Source: CBDDCQ01 sp965226285 (lineage in GTDB: Bacteria; Bacteroidota; Bacteroidia; Flavobacteriales; Ichthyobacteriaceae). Taken from it: a stretch of DNA of 64,000 nucleotides. Below the pieces are notes generated by a model that did no database searches, was not told the origin of the DNA, and saw nothing but the letters and a program-made list of their open reading frames with translations. Positions within the stretch are counted from its first letter, which is position 1, and each line of letters starts with the position of its first letter. Shown here one piece after another: positions 25,587 to 34,788 of the stretch. The position numbers were made by a program, and so were the translations under genes. The DNA is taken from assembly GCA_965226285.1 (NCBI GenBank), contig CBDDCQ010000006.1, positions 372,001 through 436,000 of the forward strand, given 5' to 3'.

Positions 25587-26861
25587 ATGAATGTTTATGA
25601 ATTGGTTAAACAGCGGTTAGCATATATATTTAAAGAATTTGATAATATTTATGTGTCCTTTTCAGGAGGAAAAGATAGTGGCGTATTGCTAAATCTTTGT
25701 ATTCAATACATAAGAGAAAATAACCTACAAAAAAGGTTTGGTCTCGTTCATTTTAACTATGAAGCAGAATACCAAATGACTCGTCAATATGTCGATAGAA
25801 CATTTCAACAAAATATCGACATTATAGATGTTTACAATGTTTGCATACCTTACAAAGTAAGCACTTGTACTAGTATGTTTCAGTCGTATTGGCGACCGTG
25901 GGACGACACAAAAAAAGATATATGGGTAAATGAGTTACCAATGAATGCTTACACCAAAAAAGATTTCAATTTTTATGAAGAAAAGATGTATGATTATGAA
26001 TTTCAAGAAAAATTCAGCATTTGGTATCACAAAAAACACAAAGCCAAAAACACTTGTGTGCTAATTGGTTTGAGAACCCAGGAATCACTCAATAGATGGC
26101 GAACAATTCACAGTGATAGAAACTCACATAATTATCAAGGGTTAAATTGGATAAAAAAAATAGATACTAATGTTTACAAAGGTTACCCTATTTTTGATTG
26201 GAATTTAGAAGATATTTGGGTGGCAAATGGTAAGTTTAATTGGGATTACAACAAACTTTATGACATATATCATAAAGCAGGAGTACTGTTGCATCATCAA
26301 AGAGTAGCGAGTCCTTTTTTAAACGAAGCCAAGGCATCTCTTAAGTTGTTTAGAGTTATTGAACCTCATACTTGGGGAAAATTAGTAGGACGAGTAAATG
26401 GAGTAAACTTTACGGGTATCTATGGTGGTACAACTGCAATGGGTTGGGGCAGTATTACTAAACCTGATTCCTTTACATGGAAGGAGTATATGTTTTTTCT
26501 ATTGCATACACTTCCAAAGAAAACTAAACAAAGGTATTTAGATAAACTAGATACTTCAATTAAATTCTGGAAAGAAAAAGGAGGTGTATTAAATGATGAC
26601 GTAATTCAAGAACTAAAAGATGCTGGTGTTAAATTAGAAGTAGGTGAAAAGTCTAATTACAATACCGATAAAAAACCTTGCAAAATGGAGTATCAAGATG
26701 ATGTGAACATTAGTGATTTTAAACTCATACCAACATATAAAAGAATGTGTGTTTGTATTATAAAAAATGATCATTTATGTAAGTATATGGGCTTCTCATT
26801 AACAAAAAATGAGATAAGAAAAAGAAAAAAAGTAATTGAAAAATATAAAAATATATTATGA
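25587..26861 (+). CDS. ibrA: IbrA-like PAPS-reductase-family protein (DUF3440)
   Basis: 424 aa. The N-terminal PP-loop SGGKDS is at residues 26-31 in VSFSGGKDSGVLL, the adenylation site of the PAPS reductase/ATP pyrophosphatase superfamily. Downstream, IGLRTQESLNRWRT and YPIFDWNLEDIW fit the phosphoadenosine phosphosulfate reductase fold, and the C-terminal 150 residues correspond to DUF3440. IbrA and IbrB were named in E. coli as regulators of immunoglobulin-binding genes, and similar pairs occur on phages; the biochemical activity is unsettled. Its stop overlaps the IbrB-like start (ATGA). The symbol is by similarity. Confidence 0.85.
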   Translation: MNVYELVKQRLAYIFKEFDNIYVSFSGGKDSGVLLNLCIQYIRENNLQKRFGLVHFNYEAEYQMTRQYVDRTFQQNIDIIDVYNVCIPYKVSTCTSMFQSYWRPWDDTKKDIWVNELPMNAYTKKDFNFYEEKMYDYEFQEKFSIWYHKKHKAKNTCVLIGLRTQESLNRWRTIHSDRNSHNYQGLNWIKKIDTNVYKGYPIFDWNLEDIWVANGKFNWDYNKLYDIYHKAGVLLHHQRVASPFLNEAKASLKLFRVIEPHTWGKLVGRVNGVNFTGIYGGTTAMGWGSITKPDSFTWKEYMFFLLHTLPKKTKQRYLDKLDTSIKFWKEKGGVLNDDVIQELKDAGVKLEVGEKSNYNTDKKPCKMEYQDDVNISDFKLIPTYKRMCVCIIKNDHLCKYMGFSLTKNEIRKRKKVIEKYKNIL

Positions 26862-27355
26862 AAAGTCCAGTCTATAAAGTTAAAGCAATACCATTAGAAA
26901 AGATACAAGCCAATGCGTATAACCCAAATAATGTAGCTCCACCTGAGATGAAGTTGCTCTATAAATCTATTAAAGAGGATGGATACACAATGCCTATTGT
27001 GTGCTACTACCTCAAAGATATTGATAAATACGAGATAGTAGATGGTTTCCATCGTTATACTGTGATGAAAAATCATAGAGATATTTACGATCGGGAAGAT
27101 GGAAAATTACCTGTAGTAGTGATAGATAAAGATATAAGTAATCGTATAGCATCAACGATACGACACAACAGGGCAAGAGGTTCACACGTTATTAACTTGA
27201 TGGTTGATATTGTAAACGAGCTTAGTAAATTGGGGATGTCAGATGCATGGATAATGAAAAATATAGGCATGGATACAGATGAAATACTAAGATTAAGACA
27301 AGTAGGAGGATTAGCAGAATTATTTAAAGATAAAGATTTTTCTAAATATGATTGA
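26858..27355 (+). CDS. ibrB: IbrB-like ParB-N/sulfiredoxin-fold protein
   Basis: 165 aa with a ParB N-terminal (ParB/Srx) fold: IPLEKIQANAYNPNNVAPPE at the N-terminus, EIVDGFHRYTVM (near residues 57-68) and IRHNRARGSH, which are the nucleotide-binding motifs of the fold. The C-terminal part (SDAWIMKNIGMDTDEILRLR) is a helix-turn-helix-like segment. Pairing with a DUF3440 protein with a 4-base overlap is the IbrA-IbrB arrangement. ParB-fold proteins of this type bind or hydrolyse CTP/ATP; the role here is not known. Confidence 0.85.
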   Translation: MKSPVYKVKAIPLEKIQANAYNPNNVAPPEMKLLYKSIKEDGYTMPIVCYYLKDIDKYEIVDGFHRYTVMKNHRDIYDREDGKLPVVVIDKDISNRIASTIRHNRARGSHVINLMVDIVNELSKLGMSDAWIMKNIGMDTDEILRLRQVGGLAELFKDKDFSKYD

Positions 27356-27549
27356 CAATATAATACTGTTGTATGGGTTTCACAATAGTTTTAATATAAT
27401 TAAGATTTTGTTAATTCTTCCATAAGTTCCATTTGATTATTTATATCTTTATATAAATGAATACCTTATATATATCCATGATCAAAAACAACTTAAAAAT
27501 AAGATTCTAATCTCGCCTTTTGGTCATCAGATACAGGCAAAGGAATTAT

Positions 27550-27927
27550 TTAAATTTTCCTTTGTGTTTTAATAAGGATAAAGGTCAAAATACCTGCAAG
27601 TACTCCTAAAGAGTCGAATAAAAAATCTAAAGAATCACCATTTCGAGATGGGATAAAAAGCTCTTGTAGTAATTCCATAAACAGCGCAAATAGCGTACAA
27701 TAGATAAATGATTTAAAGGCGGAGTATTTAATATATTCTAGATGTAAGCTAGCGTTTAAGAGTACGGTGAACACTAAAAATATGCCAAAGTGTATCAATT
27801 TATCTGAAAACAGACGAGCTTCATTAGGGATGTGTTTAGCGGGTATGCAGTGCACCACCACTATACCCAAAAAGGCAAGTATAGTAAGAATGTGAATCTT
27901 TTTTGATAAACCTTTCAAACTAAACAA
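27550..27927 (-). CDS. VanZ-family membrane protein
   Basis: 125 aa with four hydrophobic segments. Typical VanZ features are a DKLIHFGIF segment near residues 43-51 and the late ELFIPSRNGDSLDFLFDSLG region. VanZ proteins in general have unclear roles; one homologue gives low-level teicoplanin resistance. It overlaps the gcvH stop by 8 bases, an arrangement that suggests co-transcription from the gcvH promoter. Confidence 0.82.
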   Translation of the reverse strand: MFSLKGLSKKIHILTILAFLGIVVVHCIPAKHIPNEARLFSDKLIHFGIFLVFTVLLNASLHLEYIKYSAFKSFIYCTLFALFMELLQELFIPSRNGDSLDFLFDSLGVLAGILTFILIKTQRKI

Positions 27928-28294
27928 TGGCTTTGTAATTTTCTGCTGATAATAGTTCGTTTAACTCTTGTGGGGCAGACATTTTTACTTTGATAATCCA
28001 ACCTTCGCCATAGGGATCAGTATTTATCTTTTCAGGTTCATCCGATAGAATTTGGTTGAATTCTATTACTTCTCCGGATACGGGTATAAATAAATCGGAT
28101 ACTGTTTTTACGGCTTCTACAGAACCAAAAACCTCATCTTTATTTAATTCGTCTCCTTCAGTATCTACATCTACAAATACAATGTCTCCAAGCTCTCTTT
28201 GAGCAAATTCTGTGATGCCCACTATAGCAGTATCACCATCTATTTTTATCCATTCGTGCTCTTTAGTGTATTTTAACGTTTCTGGAAAATTCAT
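27920..28294 (-). CDS. gcvH: Glycine cleavage system H protein
   Basis: 124 aa lipoyl carrier that shuttles the aminomethyl group between the P, T and L proteins. The lipoyl-lysine site is GSVEAVKTVSD (Lys63), with the surrounding ELGDIVFVDVDTEGDEL typical of the family. It is full length. A minus-strand TAAATTTG box lies about 40 bases upstream. The other glycine-cleavage genes are not in the window. The VanZ gene overlaps its 3' end. Confidence 0.95.
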   Translation of the reverse strand: MNFPETLKYTKEHEWIKIDGDTAIVGITEFAQRELGDIVFVDVDTEGDELNKDEVFGSVEAVKTVSDLFIPVSGEVIEFNQILSDEPEKINTDPYGEGWIIKVKMSAPQELNELLSAENYKAIV

Positions 28295-28375
28295 AGTTTT
28301 TATATATTTTGTACAATTTAATTAGTTCAAACCGCAAATTTAATTTTATTTTGTAATTTGAGAAAATTAAAAATA

Positions 28376-28383
28376 TATATTTG
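28376..28383 (+). promoter_or_regulatory. -7 box for the carboxypeptidase-regulatory-like gene
   Basis: TATATTTG with a TTG 22 bases upstream (28351-28353). It lies 23 bases before the TTG start at 28407 and so supports that start. Confidence 0.5.
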
Positions 28384-28406
28384 CTTTTTATAATTGCAAA
28401 TTAGAA

Positions 28407-29153
28407 TTGAAAAATGTTTTAATTATTTTACTTTTATTGGAATGCAGTGCTCTTTTGCATGCTCAAAATAAGGAGAGTTATTTTTATGGAAAAGTTATCT
28501 GTAAGGAAAGGGCATTTAGCATAGCGCATATTTCCAATTTATCGAATGGTAGAATTACTATTACTGATGTAGATTATAACTTTAAAATTAGTTCTTCTAT
28601 ATCGGATACTTTACTAGTGTCTTCTATGGGGTTTAAATCCCAAAAGGTAGTGGTATCAGCAAATCATTTCAATGGCAAAACCAATATTATTGTACTTACG
28701 CCTAAGGTATATGAACTCTCAGAGATGATTATAAATCCCTATGGGCTTACGGGAATATTGGAAGTAGATGTAAAGAGTTTAACTCCAAAAAAACGCAAGA
28801 AGACATTAAAGATACCTGGTTTTAAAACGGTAGAAGAGTTGGGTTTTCCTAAGCCCAAAGCTCCTAATGTGTTTCAGATAGTAGATTTTTTGTATGATAT
28901 ATTTAGTAGTAGGGGCAAGCAGATGCGTAAACTCAAAGAACTAAAGGCATCGTTGGAACTGGAGCGAAAATTGCAAAAACGCTTTGATAGGAAGCTGATT
29001 ATGAGGGTGTTTAAAATATCTAAAAAAGAGTTGGACGAATTGCTGGGTTATTGTAGCTACACCACAGATTTTATTTTAAAAGCATCGGATATCGAGATTA
29101 TAGATGCCTTATCGAAGTGTTATGATGATTTTTTGAGTACAAAAACACACTAA
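28407..29153 (+). CDS. Exported protein with CarboxypepD_reg-like domain
   Basis: 248 aa from a TTG start; the next residues form a clear signal peptide (KNVLIILLLLECSALLHAQ). Residues about 24-110 look like a carboxypeptidase-regulatory-like beta-sandwich (FYGKVICKERAFSIAHISNL ... LLVSSMGFKSQKV ... VYELSEMII), common in Bacteroidetes surface proteins. The C-terminal half is helical and lysine-rich. The gene converges on the DUF6048-like gene, with overlapping stop codons. Confidence 0.72.
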   Translation: MKNVLIILLLLECSALLHAQNKESYFYGKVICKERAFSIAHISNLSNGRITITDVDYNFKISSSISDTLLVSSMGFKSQKVVVSANHFNGKTNIIVLTPKVYELSEMIINPYGLTGILEVDVKSLTPKKRKKTLKIPGFKTVEELGFPKPKAPNVFQIVDFLYDIFSSRGKQMRKLKELKASLELERKLQKRFDRKLIMRVFKISKKELDELLGYCSYTTDFILKASDIEIIDALSKCYDDFLSTKTH

Positions 29154-29866
29154 TAATTTTCAAAAGGGATAAAAGCACTAATAGTATAGATAAATGAAAA
29201 ACTTACACCGTCATTGTGTTCACCTATGCCAGGGATATATATAGCATCTATACCATTTACATATCTATTGGCTACAATGCTGCTTATTGCGACTTCCCAA
29301 CCAAAAAATATAAAGGGTAGTATTTCAACATCTATACCTACGCACATACTTAGCCAATGTGGCGTGTATTGGGTTTTGGGGATATTTTGCTTGAGTTTGG
29401 TTTGAGTAATTTTATCTTGTATAGTATGTTTCATAGACTGTGAAAAGATGCTAAAGCCGTAGTGCCCGCCTATATAAAAAACATCGTTCTTGGTGGGATG
29501 GCGATTTAAAAAATTATAATGAATGCCCGTTTTAAAGAAAAAACCTTGTCCAGAAGTACTTATCTTATCATTTTTAAAATCCCTTTGCTCATATCCTATT
29601 TGGGTAGAGGAAAAAAAGTTGGTATAGATATTCCATTTAGCTATGAGTTCGTAAGCTAACTTTTGGTCATTAAAAAATTCCCGGATGGGTTTGTATAAAT
29701 CTACACCTATTTTTATTCCTTTGGTAAAGGGAATATGAACTTCTGCCTTTTGCGTGTGATTGCCTTTCGGTGTAGCTTTATAGGTATTTTGCGATAGCGA
29801 TACATTACAAAAGAACAATATAAAACTAATAGTAAATTCTAATATGTTGGTCTTTTTCAAATACAA
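29150..29866 (-). CDS. DUF6048-like outer-membrane-type protein
   Basis: 238 aa with a signal peptide (about residues 1-25, ending VSLSQ). The rest alternates aromatic and polar residues as in small outer-membrane beta-barrels (for example FKTGIHYNFLNR, VFYIGGHYGFSIF) and ends with Phe-rich strands. I place it with DUF6048 because of the order RlmD, DUF6452-like, DUF6048-like. It overlaps the upstream gene by 41 bases. Function unknown. Confidence 0.6.
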   Translation of the reverse strand: MYLKKTNILEFTISFILFFCNVSLSQNTYKATPKGNHTQKAEVHIPFTKGIKIGVDLYKPIREFFNDQKLAYELIAKWNIYTNFFSSTQIGYEQRDFKNDKISTSGQGFFFKTGIHYNFLNRHPTKNDVFYIGGHYGFSIFSQSMKHTIQDKITQTKLKQNIPKTQYTPHWLSMCVGIDVEILPFIFFGWEVAISSIVANRYVNGIDAIYIPGIGEHNDGVSFSFIYTISAFIPFENY

Positions 29867-30314
29867 TATTTCTCGTTTTGAGTTTGGTTATTTTTTTATT
29901 TTTTTCTATTCTCACCCATTCTATTTTTTTGATTCCCACTTTTGTAGCATTAGCTTTGGAGTGGTTATAAATGTATTTGAACCCACACGCTTTAGATACA
30001 AATTTCCTTTCTTTATCGTAGGATATGGTGAGGTTATCTATCGTTTTCACCTTATTGATATAAGCATGTAGTGCTAACGTAGTGTGGTTATCTAAAAAGT
30101 TCAGACTTGCCAAGGCTTTATTTACTTTTTTGCCTTCAAATATAGTGTCTTTTTTGCCACTCCATAGTATGTAAAGGCTATCCATTATGATGGTTTTATT
30201 GTCTTTGTAAAATCCTATGTGCAGTCTAGGGGTTAGGGGGTCTATACACACGTCGTCTTTTTCGCAACAATACAGTAATAGTATAGAGAATATAAATATA
30301 GAAAGGTATTTCAT
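29826..30314 (-). CDS. DUF6452-like lipoprotein
   Basis: 162 aa. A lipoprotein signal ends in LLYCCEKDD (Cys16 or 17); the KDD after Cys-Glu resembles the surface-export signal. The opening CIDPLTPRLHIGFY is typical of a Bacteroidetes family encoded beside rlmD. No catalytic motif. The stop of the RlmD gene is directly followed by this gene's ATG, so the three genes form one operon. Confidence 0.6.
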   Translation of the reverse strand: MKYLSIFIFSILLLYCCEKDDVCIDPLTPRLHIGFYKDNKTIIMDSLYILWSGKKDTIFEGKKVNKALASLNFLDNHTTLALHAYINKVKTIDNLTISYDKERKFVSKACGFKYIYNHSKANATKVGIKKIEWVRIEKNKKITKLKTRNIVFEKDQHIRIYY

Positions 30315-31727
30315 TTAGGGTTTGCGTTTTTCCAGTAATACTATATTTTCTATATGGTGTGTATGTGGAAACATATCGATGGCTTGCACGCTTACTACTT
30401 TATAGGTAAGGTTCATAAGTGCTATGTCTCTAGCTTGCGTGGCAGAATTACAACTTACATACACTATTCTGTAGGGGGCTATCTGCAAAATTTGCTTTAC
30501 TACTTTTTTGTGCATACCATCTCGTGGAGGATCAGTAATAATTACGTCTGGGGTCCCGTTTTCCAAAATAAATTGGTCGTTAAAAATAGCTTTCATATCA
30601 CCCGTGTAGAATACTGTATTTTTAATTTGGTTTACCTTGGCATTTTCTTGGGCATCTTCTATGGCTTGTGCTACCGATTCTATACCCACTACTTTTTTAG
30701 CTTTTGTAGATACAAATTGAGCGATGGTACCCGTGCCCGTGTAGAGGTCGTAAACCACTTCTTTGCCCGTGAGTTGTGCAAGATCTCTGATGACTTTATA
30801 AAGGGTATAGGCTTGCTCGGAGTTAGTTTGATAGAACGATTGGGCACTGATTTTAAATTTGAACCCCTCCATCTCTTCCCATATATAGGAGTTGCCGCTA
30901 AAGGTTTTTACTTCTTGATCATAAATAGAATCGTTGTCTTTTTCATTGATTACATACAGTAGAGAGCTAATTTGTGGAAAGGTATTTTTCAAGTGATTCA
31001 GTAGGCTCTCTCTCTTTGGCGTATCTTCGTAATAAAACTGTAATAGCACCATCACTTGTGCGGTGGAGCTGATGCGAATCATCATGCTGCGTAGCAATCC
31101 TACTTTATTTATAGGATTAAAAAAGGAGATACGGTTTTGTAGGGCATATTTTTTAACCTCTAATCTTATGGTGTTAGAGGGCTCACTTTGTAGGTAGCAT
31201 TTTTTAAGGTCTAATATCTTATCCCATTTGCCAGATATATGAAATCCTAAACCGTTTCTATGGCTAATTTCTCTATGGCTATTTATTTCCTCCTTAGTAA
31301 GCCATCGGTTATTAGTAAAGGAAAATTCTATTTTATTGCGGTAGTAGTATTGCTGTGGCGCCCCTATGATAGGTTGCATATTAGGAATATCTATATTGCC
31401 TAAACGAACGAGGTTGCGTTGTACTTCCTCTTGTTTATATGCTAATTGATGGTGGTATTGCATATTTTGCCATTTGCACCCTCCACAAGTTCCAAAATGC
31501 GTACATTTTGGGGTTGTTCTTTTTGGCGAATAGGTGTGAAAATGAGTAGGAGTACCTTCATAATAGGCTTTGCGTTTTTTTACAATCCTTATATCTGCTA
31601 TATCGCCGGGTACCACACCACAGGCAAAAACCACTTTATTCTCTACCCTACCTATAGATTTGCCTTTGGATGCTACGCTGGTAAACAACACCTTCTCTAA
31701 GATCATCTCTTTTCTCTTTTTCATCAT
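30315..31727 (-). CDS. rlmD: 23S rRNA (uracil-1939-C5)-methyltransferase
   Basis: About 470 aa class I SAM-dependent RNA methyltransferase. A TRAM-like N-terminal domain is followed by the Fe-S cysteines CTHFGTCGGC, the SAM-binding VYDLYTGTGTIAQF and DPPRDGMHKK, and the catalytic nucleophile region YVSCNSATQARD near the C-terminus. The open frame extends to 31769, but a TACCTTTG -7 box (31733-31740) indicates that transcription begins near 31726, so the start is one of the two ATGs at 31727 and 31724 or the ATG at 31706. Confidence 0.92.
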   Translation of the reverse strand: MMKKRKEMILEKVLFTSVASKGKSIGRVENKVVFACGVVPGDIADIRIVKKRKAYYEGTPTHFHTYSPKRTTPKCTHFGTCGGCKWQNMQYHHQLAYKQEEVQRNLVRLGNIDIPNMQPIIGAPQQYYYRNKIEFSFTNNRWLTKEEINSHREISHRNGLGFHISGKWDKILDLKKCYLQSEPSNTIRLEVKKYALQNRISFFNPINKVGLLRSMMIRISSTAQVMVLLQFYYEDTPKRESLLNHLKNTFPQISSLLYVINEKDNDSIYDQEVKTFSGNSYIWEEMEGFKFKISAQSFYQTNSEQAYTLYKVIRDLAQLTGKEVVYDLYTGTGTIAQFVSTKAKKVVGIESVAQAIEDAQENAKVNQIKNTVFYTGDMKAIFNDQFILENGTPDVIITDPPRDGMHKKVVKQILQIAPYRIVYVSCNSATQARDIALMNLTYKVVSVQAIDMFPHTHHIENIVLLEKRKP

Positions 31728-31732
31728 GCAGG

Positions 31733-31740
31733 CAAAGGTA
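31733..31740 (-). promoter_or_regulatory. -7 box of the rlmD operon
   Basis: Minus-strand TACCTTTG matches TAnnTTTG. It lies inside the longest possible rlmD frame, so the true start is downstream. The -33 partner is not clear. Confidence 0.5.
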
Positions 31741-31769
31741 AGGACTTTTTTTAGAGTTTCTTTATTCAA

Positions 31770-32177
31770 AATTATAACTGTTTAAATCATAGATTAAGAT
31801 AACCTATTCAATGATATAACAAAGAGAAAGTATTTTAAATTGTATTAAAAATAAATTAATTGAGTGTATTCATTCGTTGTCATAATGTTTTATTTTAGTA
31901 AGATTTTTTTAGAAAATTCTTTTTAAGTAAAGTTTCATACCAATGAGAACCAGCTCTGCTTACGGTTTTATGGTGCGTTGCATAGAGAATCAATGGAGCA
32001 TTTATCTAAAAGTAAAAAGAAATGAAATTTTATTAAAATTTGTAGAGATATTTTTTATAAATTGCACCAGATTAAAAACTGTAGTTACAGTTTAAATTCT
32101 GTGTGTATGTAATAACTGTTTAAAATAAATTAAAGAAAGTATTTTTGAATTTATTTTAACTAAAATTTAACAAATTT
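31770..32177 (+). other. Intergenic region with one unrecognised ORF
   Basis: About 400 AT-rich bases. A 50-codon plus-strand ORF runs from ATG 31943 (MRTSSAYGFMVRCIENQWSI) to TAA 32095; I do not recognise it and it may be a gene scrap. Nothing else is evident. Confidence 0.3.
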
Positions 32178-33383
32178 ATGATGAATAAAGCTAATTTTTT
32201 TGTTTGTTTATTTTCTTGTTTCGCTATTTTTTCTTGTAAAGAAAAAGAAACTTATTTTAAAGGATCTTTTGGATATGATTTAGATTTTTTAAAAAAATAT
32301 AAGGATGTTGTTGTTTTAAAAGATGATTTAGGAAAATCCCAAATTGCTATTGTGGGTGATTATCAAGCTCGGGTTATGACCAGTACATCCGATGGAGAAA
32401 AAGGATATAGTTATGGTTGGATAAATTATGATTTGATATCTTCTAAAAAACTTCAAAAACATATAAATGCTTTTGGAGGTGAAAATCGTTTTTGGATGGG
32501 TCCAGAAGGAGGACAATATTCTTTATTTTTTGAAAAAGGAAAAGACTTTACACTAAAAAATTGGCAGACTCCTTCACCCATAGATACAGAGAAATTTAAT
32601 ATGGTTCATCAATCGAATAATGAAGTTCATTTTACTAAAAATATGAGTTTAAAAAATTATTCAGATTATGTATTTGAAATTAAAGTAGATAGACATATTA
32701 CATTGCTCGATAAAGAAAATATTCTAGATGATTTGCATTTGAATATAGATTCTAAAGTGTCGTATGTAGCGTATGCTACATTAGATAAAATAACGAATGT
32801 AGGAGATAAACAATGGAAAAAAGAAACGGGGTTGATCTCTATTTGGGTTTTGGGGATGTTTATTCCTTCGGATGAAACTATGGTAGTAATACCTTATAAA
32901 AATAAAGATAGTTTACAAATTAATACAAAATATTTTGGTGATATTGGTCCAGATAGGTTATCTGTGAGAGACAATGTTGTTTTATTCAAAGGAGATGGTA
33001 AATATCGTTCTAAAATAGGGTTGCCTCCTAAAAATATTATTCCTATAATAGCAAGTTATGATCACATGAATAATATATTGACTGTAGTAAGATATAGTTT
33101 TGATGACAAAAATGAAATTTATGTTAATTCTCTTTGGGAACATCATAAATATCCTTATCGTGGAGATGTTGTCAATAGTTATAATGATGGACCAACAGAA
33201 GATGGCAATATTATAGGACCCTTTTATGAATTAGAATCATCTTCTCCTGCTTTTGAGTTGAAACCTAATGAAAACTTTAAACATAAACATACTACTTACC
33301 ATTTTAAAGGCGAAAGAGAAGAATTGAATAAAATTACTCAAAAATTATTGGGGGTCAATATAAAGGATATAAGGATACCTTAA
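32178..33383 (+). CDS. DUF6786-family lipoprotein (mutarotase-like fold)
   Basis: 401 aa. Lipobox Cys20 (FAIFSC), then a long all-beta domain. The phrases FGGENRFWMGPEGGQYSLFF and NWQTPSPIDTEKF are characteristic of DUF6786, a Bacteroidetes family with a fold like galactose mutarotase. These proteins often accompany sugar-utilisation genes. The gene is alone between gene-poor spacers. Function is not established. Confidence 0.75.
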   Translation: MMNKANFFVCLFSCFAIFSCKEKETYFKGSFGYDLDFLKKYKDVVVLKDDLGKSQIAIVGDYQARVMTSTSDGEKGYSYGWINYDLISSKKLQKHINAFGGENRFWMGPEGGQYSLFFEKGKDFTLKNWQTPSPIDTEKFNMVHQSNNEVHFTKNMSLKNYSDYVFEIKVDRHITLLDKENILDDLHLNIDSKVSYVAYATLDKITNVGDKQWKKETGLISIWVLGMFIPSDETMVVIPYKNKDSLQINTKYFGDIGPDRLSVRDNVVLFKGDGKYRSKIGLPPKNIIPIIASYDHMNNILTVVRYSFDDKNEIYVNSLWEHHKYPYRGDVVNSYNDGPTEDGNIIGPFYELESSSPAFELKPNENFKHKHTTYHFKGEREELNKITQKLLGVNIKDIRIP

Positions 33384-33561
33384 TAACCATGCTGTTTGCC
33401 GAATAATTCGTAAACGTCTTGACCTCTGAGATGCAAAGCTGCTTTTTTGTATGCACAATCATCTCAAAAAACAATCATAAATGCTTTACGAATATTAGGT
33501 GAACGTAAAGGTTCAAATGATAAGGTATTTAATAAATTAAATTACTCAACAAATCAAAATA

Positions 33562-34760
33562 ATGAGATTAAGAGCAATAATAGACTATTTTAAAAATGGT
33601 GAAGACAAGTGGTATGATGAAAATGGAAAATTGGAGCAAATAGTAAACTATAAAAATGGCGAAAAGGAAGGTGAATACAAGCGGTATCATGAAAATGGAA
33701 AATTGAAGGAAATAGGAAACTATAAAAATGGCAAATTGGAAGGTGAATACAAGTGGTATCATGAAAATGGAAAATTGGAGGCAATAGGAAACTATAAAAA
33801 TGGCAAATTGGAGGCAATAGGAAACTATAAAAATGGCAAATTGGAAGGTGAATACAAGTGGTATCATGAAAATGGAGAATTGGAGCAAATAGGAAACTAT
33901 AAAAATGGCGAAAAGGAAGGTGAATCCAAGTGGTATCATGAAAATGGAGAATTGCAGAGAATAGGAAACTATAAAAATGGCAAATTGTGGCAAATAGGAA
34001 ACTATAAAAATGGCGAAAGGGAAGGTGAATACAAGTTGTATTATGAAAATGGAGAATTGGAGCAAATAGGAAACTATAAAAATGGCGAAAGGGAAGGTGA
34101 ATACAAGTTGTATTATGAAAATGGAAAATTGAAGGAAATAGGAAACTATAAAAATGGCGAAAGGGAAGGTGAATACAAGTTGTATTATGAAAATGGAAAA
34201 TTGAAGGAAATAGGAAACTATAAAAATGGCGAAGAGGAAGGTGAATACAAGTTGTATTATGAAAATGGAAAATTGAAGGAAATAGGAAACTATAAAAATG
34301 GCGAATCGCGGAAAATAGGAAACTGTATATTTGGCAAAAGGGAAGGTGAATACAAGCGGTATCATGAAAATGGAGAATTGAAAGAAATAGGAAACTATAA
34401 AAATGGCAAAAGGGAAGGTGAATACAAGCGGTATCATGAAAATGGAGAATTGAAAGAAATAGGAAACTATAAAAATGGCGAAAGGGAAGGTGAATACAAG
34501 TGGTATCATGAAAATGGAGAATTGGAGGAAATAGGAAACTATAAAAATGGCGAAAAGGAAGGTTTATGGAATTTCCATTATAAAAATGGCGAATTGCGGA
34601 AAATAGGAAACTATAAAAATGGCAAATTGGAAGGTGAATCCAAGTGGTATCATGAAAATGGAAAATTGCGGAGAATAGAAAACTATAAAAATGGCGAAAA
34701 GGAAGGTGAATTCAAGTCTTATGATAATAATGGAAAATTGAAGAAAACAGTAATCTATAA
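33562..34760 (+). repeat. 72-bp coding tandem repeats (MORN-type)
   Basis: About fifteen near-identical 72-bp units, each starting near AAAAATGGC and containing GAAAATGGAGAATTG or GAAAATGGAAAATTG. Some units have lost 36-39 bases (for example near 33780-33840 and 33970-34010). Confidence 0.85.
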
Positions 34761-34788
34761 AAACGGTTTAATTGCAGATCAGTATTAA
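33562..34788 (+). CDS. MORN/YwqK-type repeat protein
   Basis: 408 aa made almost wholly of a 24-residue repeat (72 bp) of the form GExEGEYKxYxENGxLxxIGNYKN, about fifteen units, with several short inserts of the LEAIGNYKNGK kind. This is the MORN_2 repeat of the 'toxin-antitoxin system YwqK family antitoxin' annotation, a label that says little about function. No signal peptide or lipobox, so it should be cytoplasmic unless exported otherwise. The DNA repeats are near identical, so copy number can change by slippage. The opposite strand is also open for over 300 codons because of the repeat, but that is a shadow. Confidence 0.85.
   Translation: MRLRAIIDYFKNGEDKWYDENGKLEQIVNYKNGEKEGEYKRYHENGKLKEIGNYKNGKLEGEYKWYHENGKLEAIGNYKNGKLEAIGNYKNGKLEGEYKWYHENGELEQIGNYKNGEKEGESKWYHENGELQRIGNYKNGKLWQIGNYKNGEREGEYKLYYENGELEQIGNYKNGEREGEYKLYYENGKLKEIGNYKNGEREGEYKLYYENGKLKEIGNYKNGEEEGEYKLYYENGKLKEIGNYKNGESRKIGNCIFGKREGEYKRYHENGELKEIGNYKNGKREGEYKRYHENGELKEIGNYKNGEREGEYKWYHENGELEEIGNYKNGEKEGLWNFHYKNGELRKIGNYKNGKLEGESKWYHENGKLRRIENYKNGEKEGEFKSYDNNGKLKKTVIYKNGLIADQY

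Noticed and set aside
31728..31769. Longer rlmD N-terminus starting at 31769
   Set aside because: The region holds the -7 promoter box TACCTTTG, so it is probably not transcribed; a downstream ATG gives a normal protein.
33568..34509. Long open frame (313 codons) on the minus strand under the MORN repeats
   Set aside because: It arises because a repeat whose antisense lacks stops is copied many times; the peptide is a monotonous Phe/Ile-rich repeat and the plus-strand frame fits a known repeat family.
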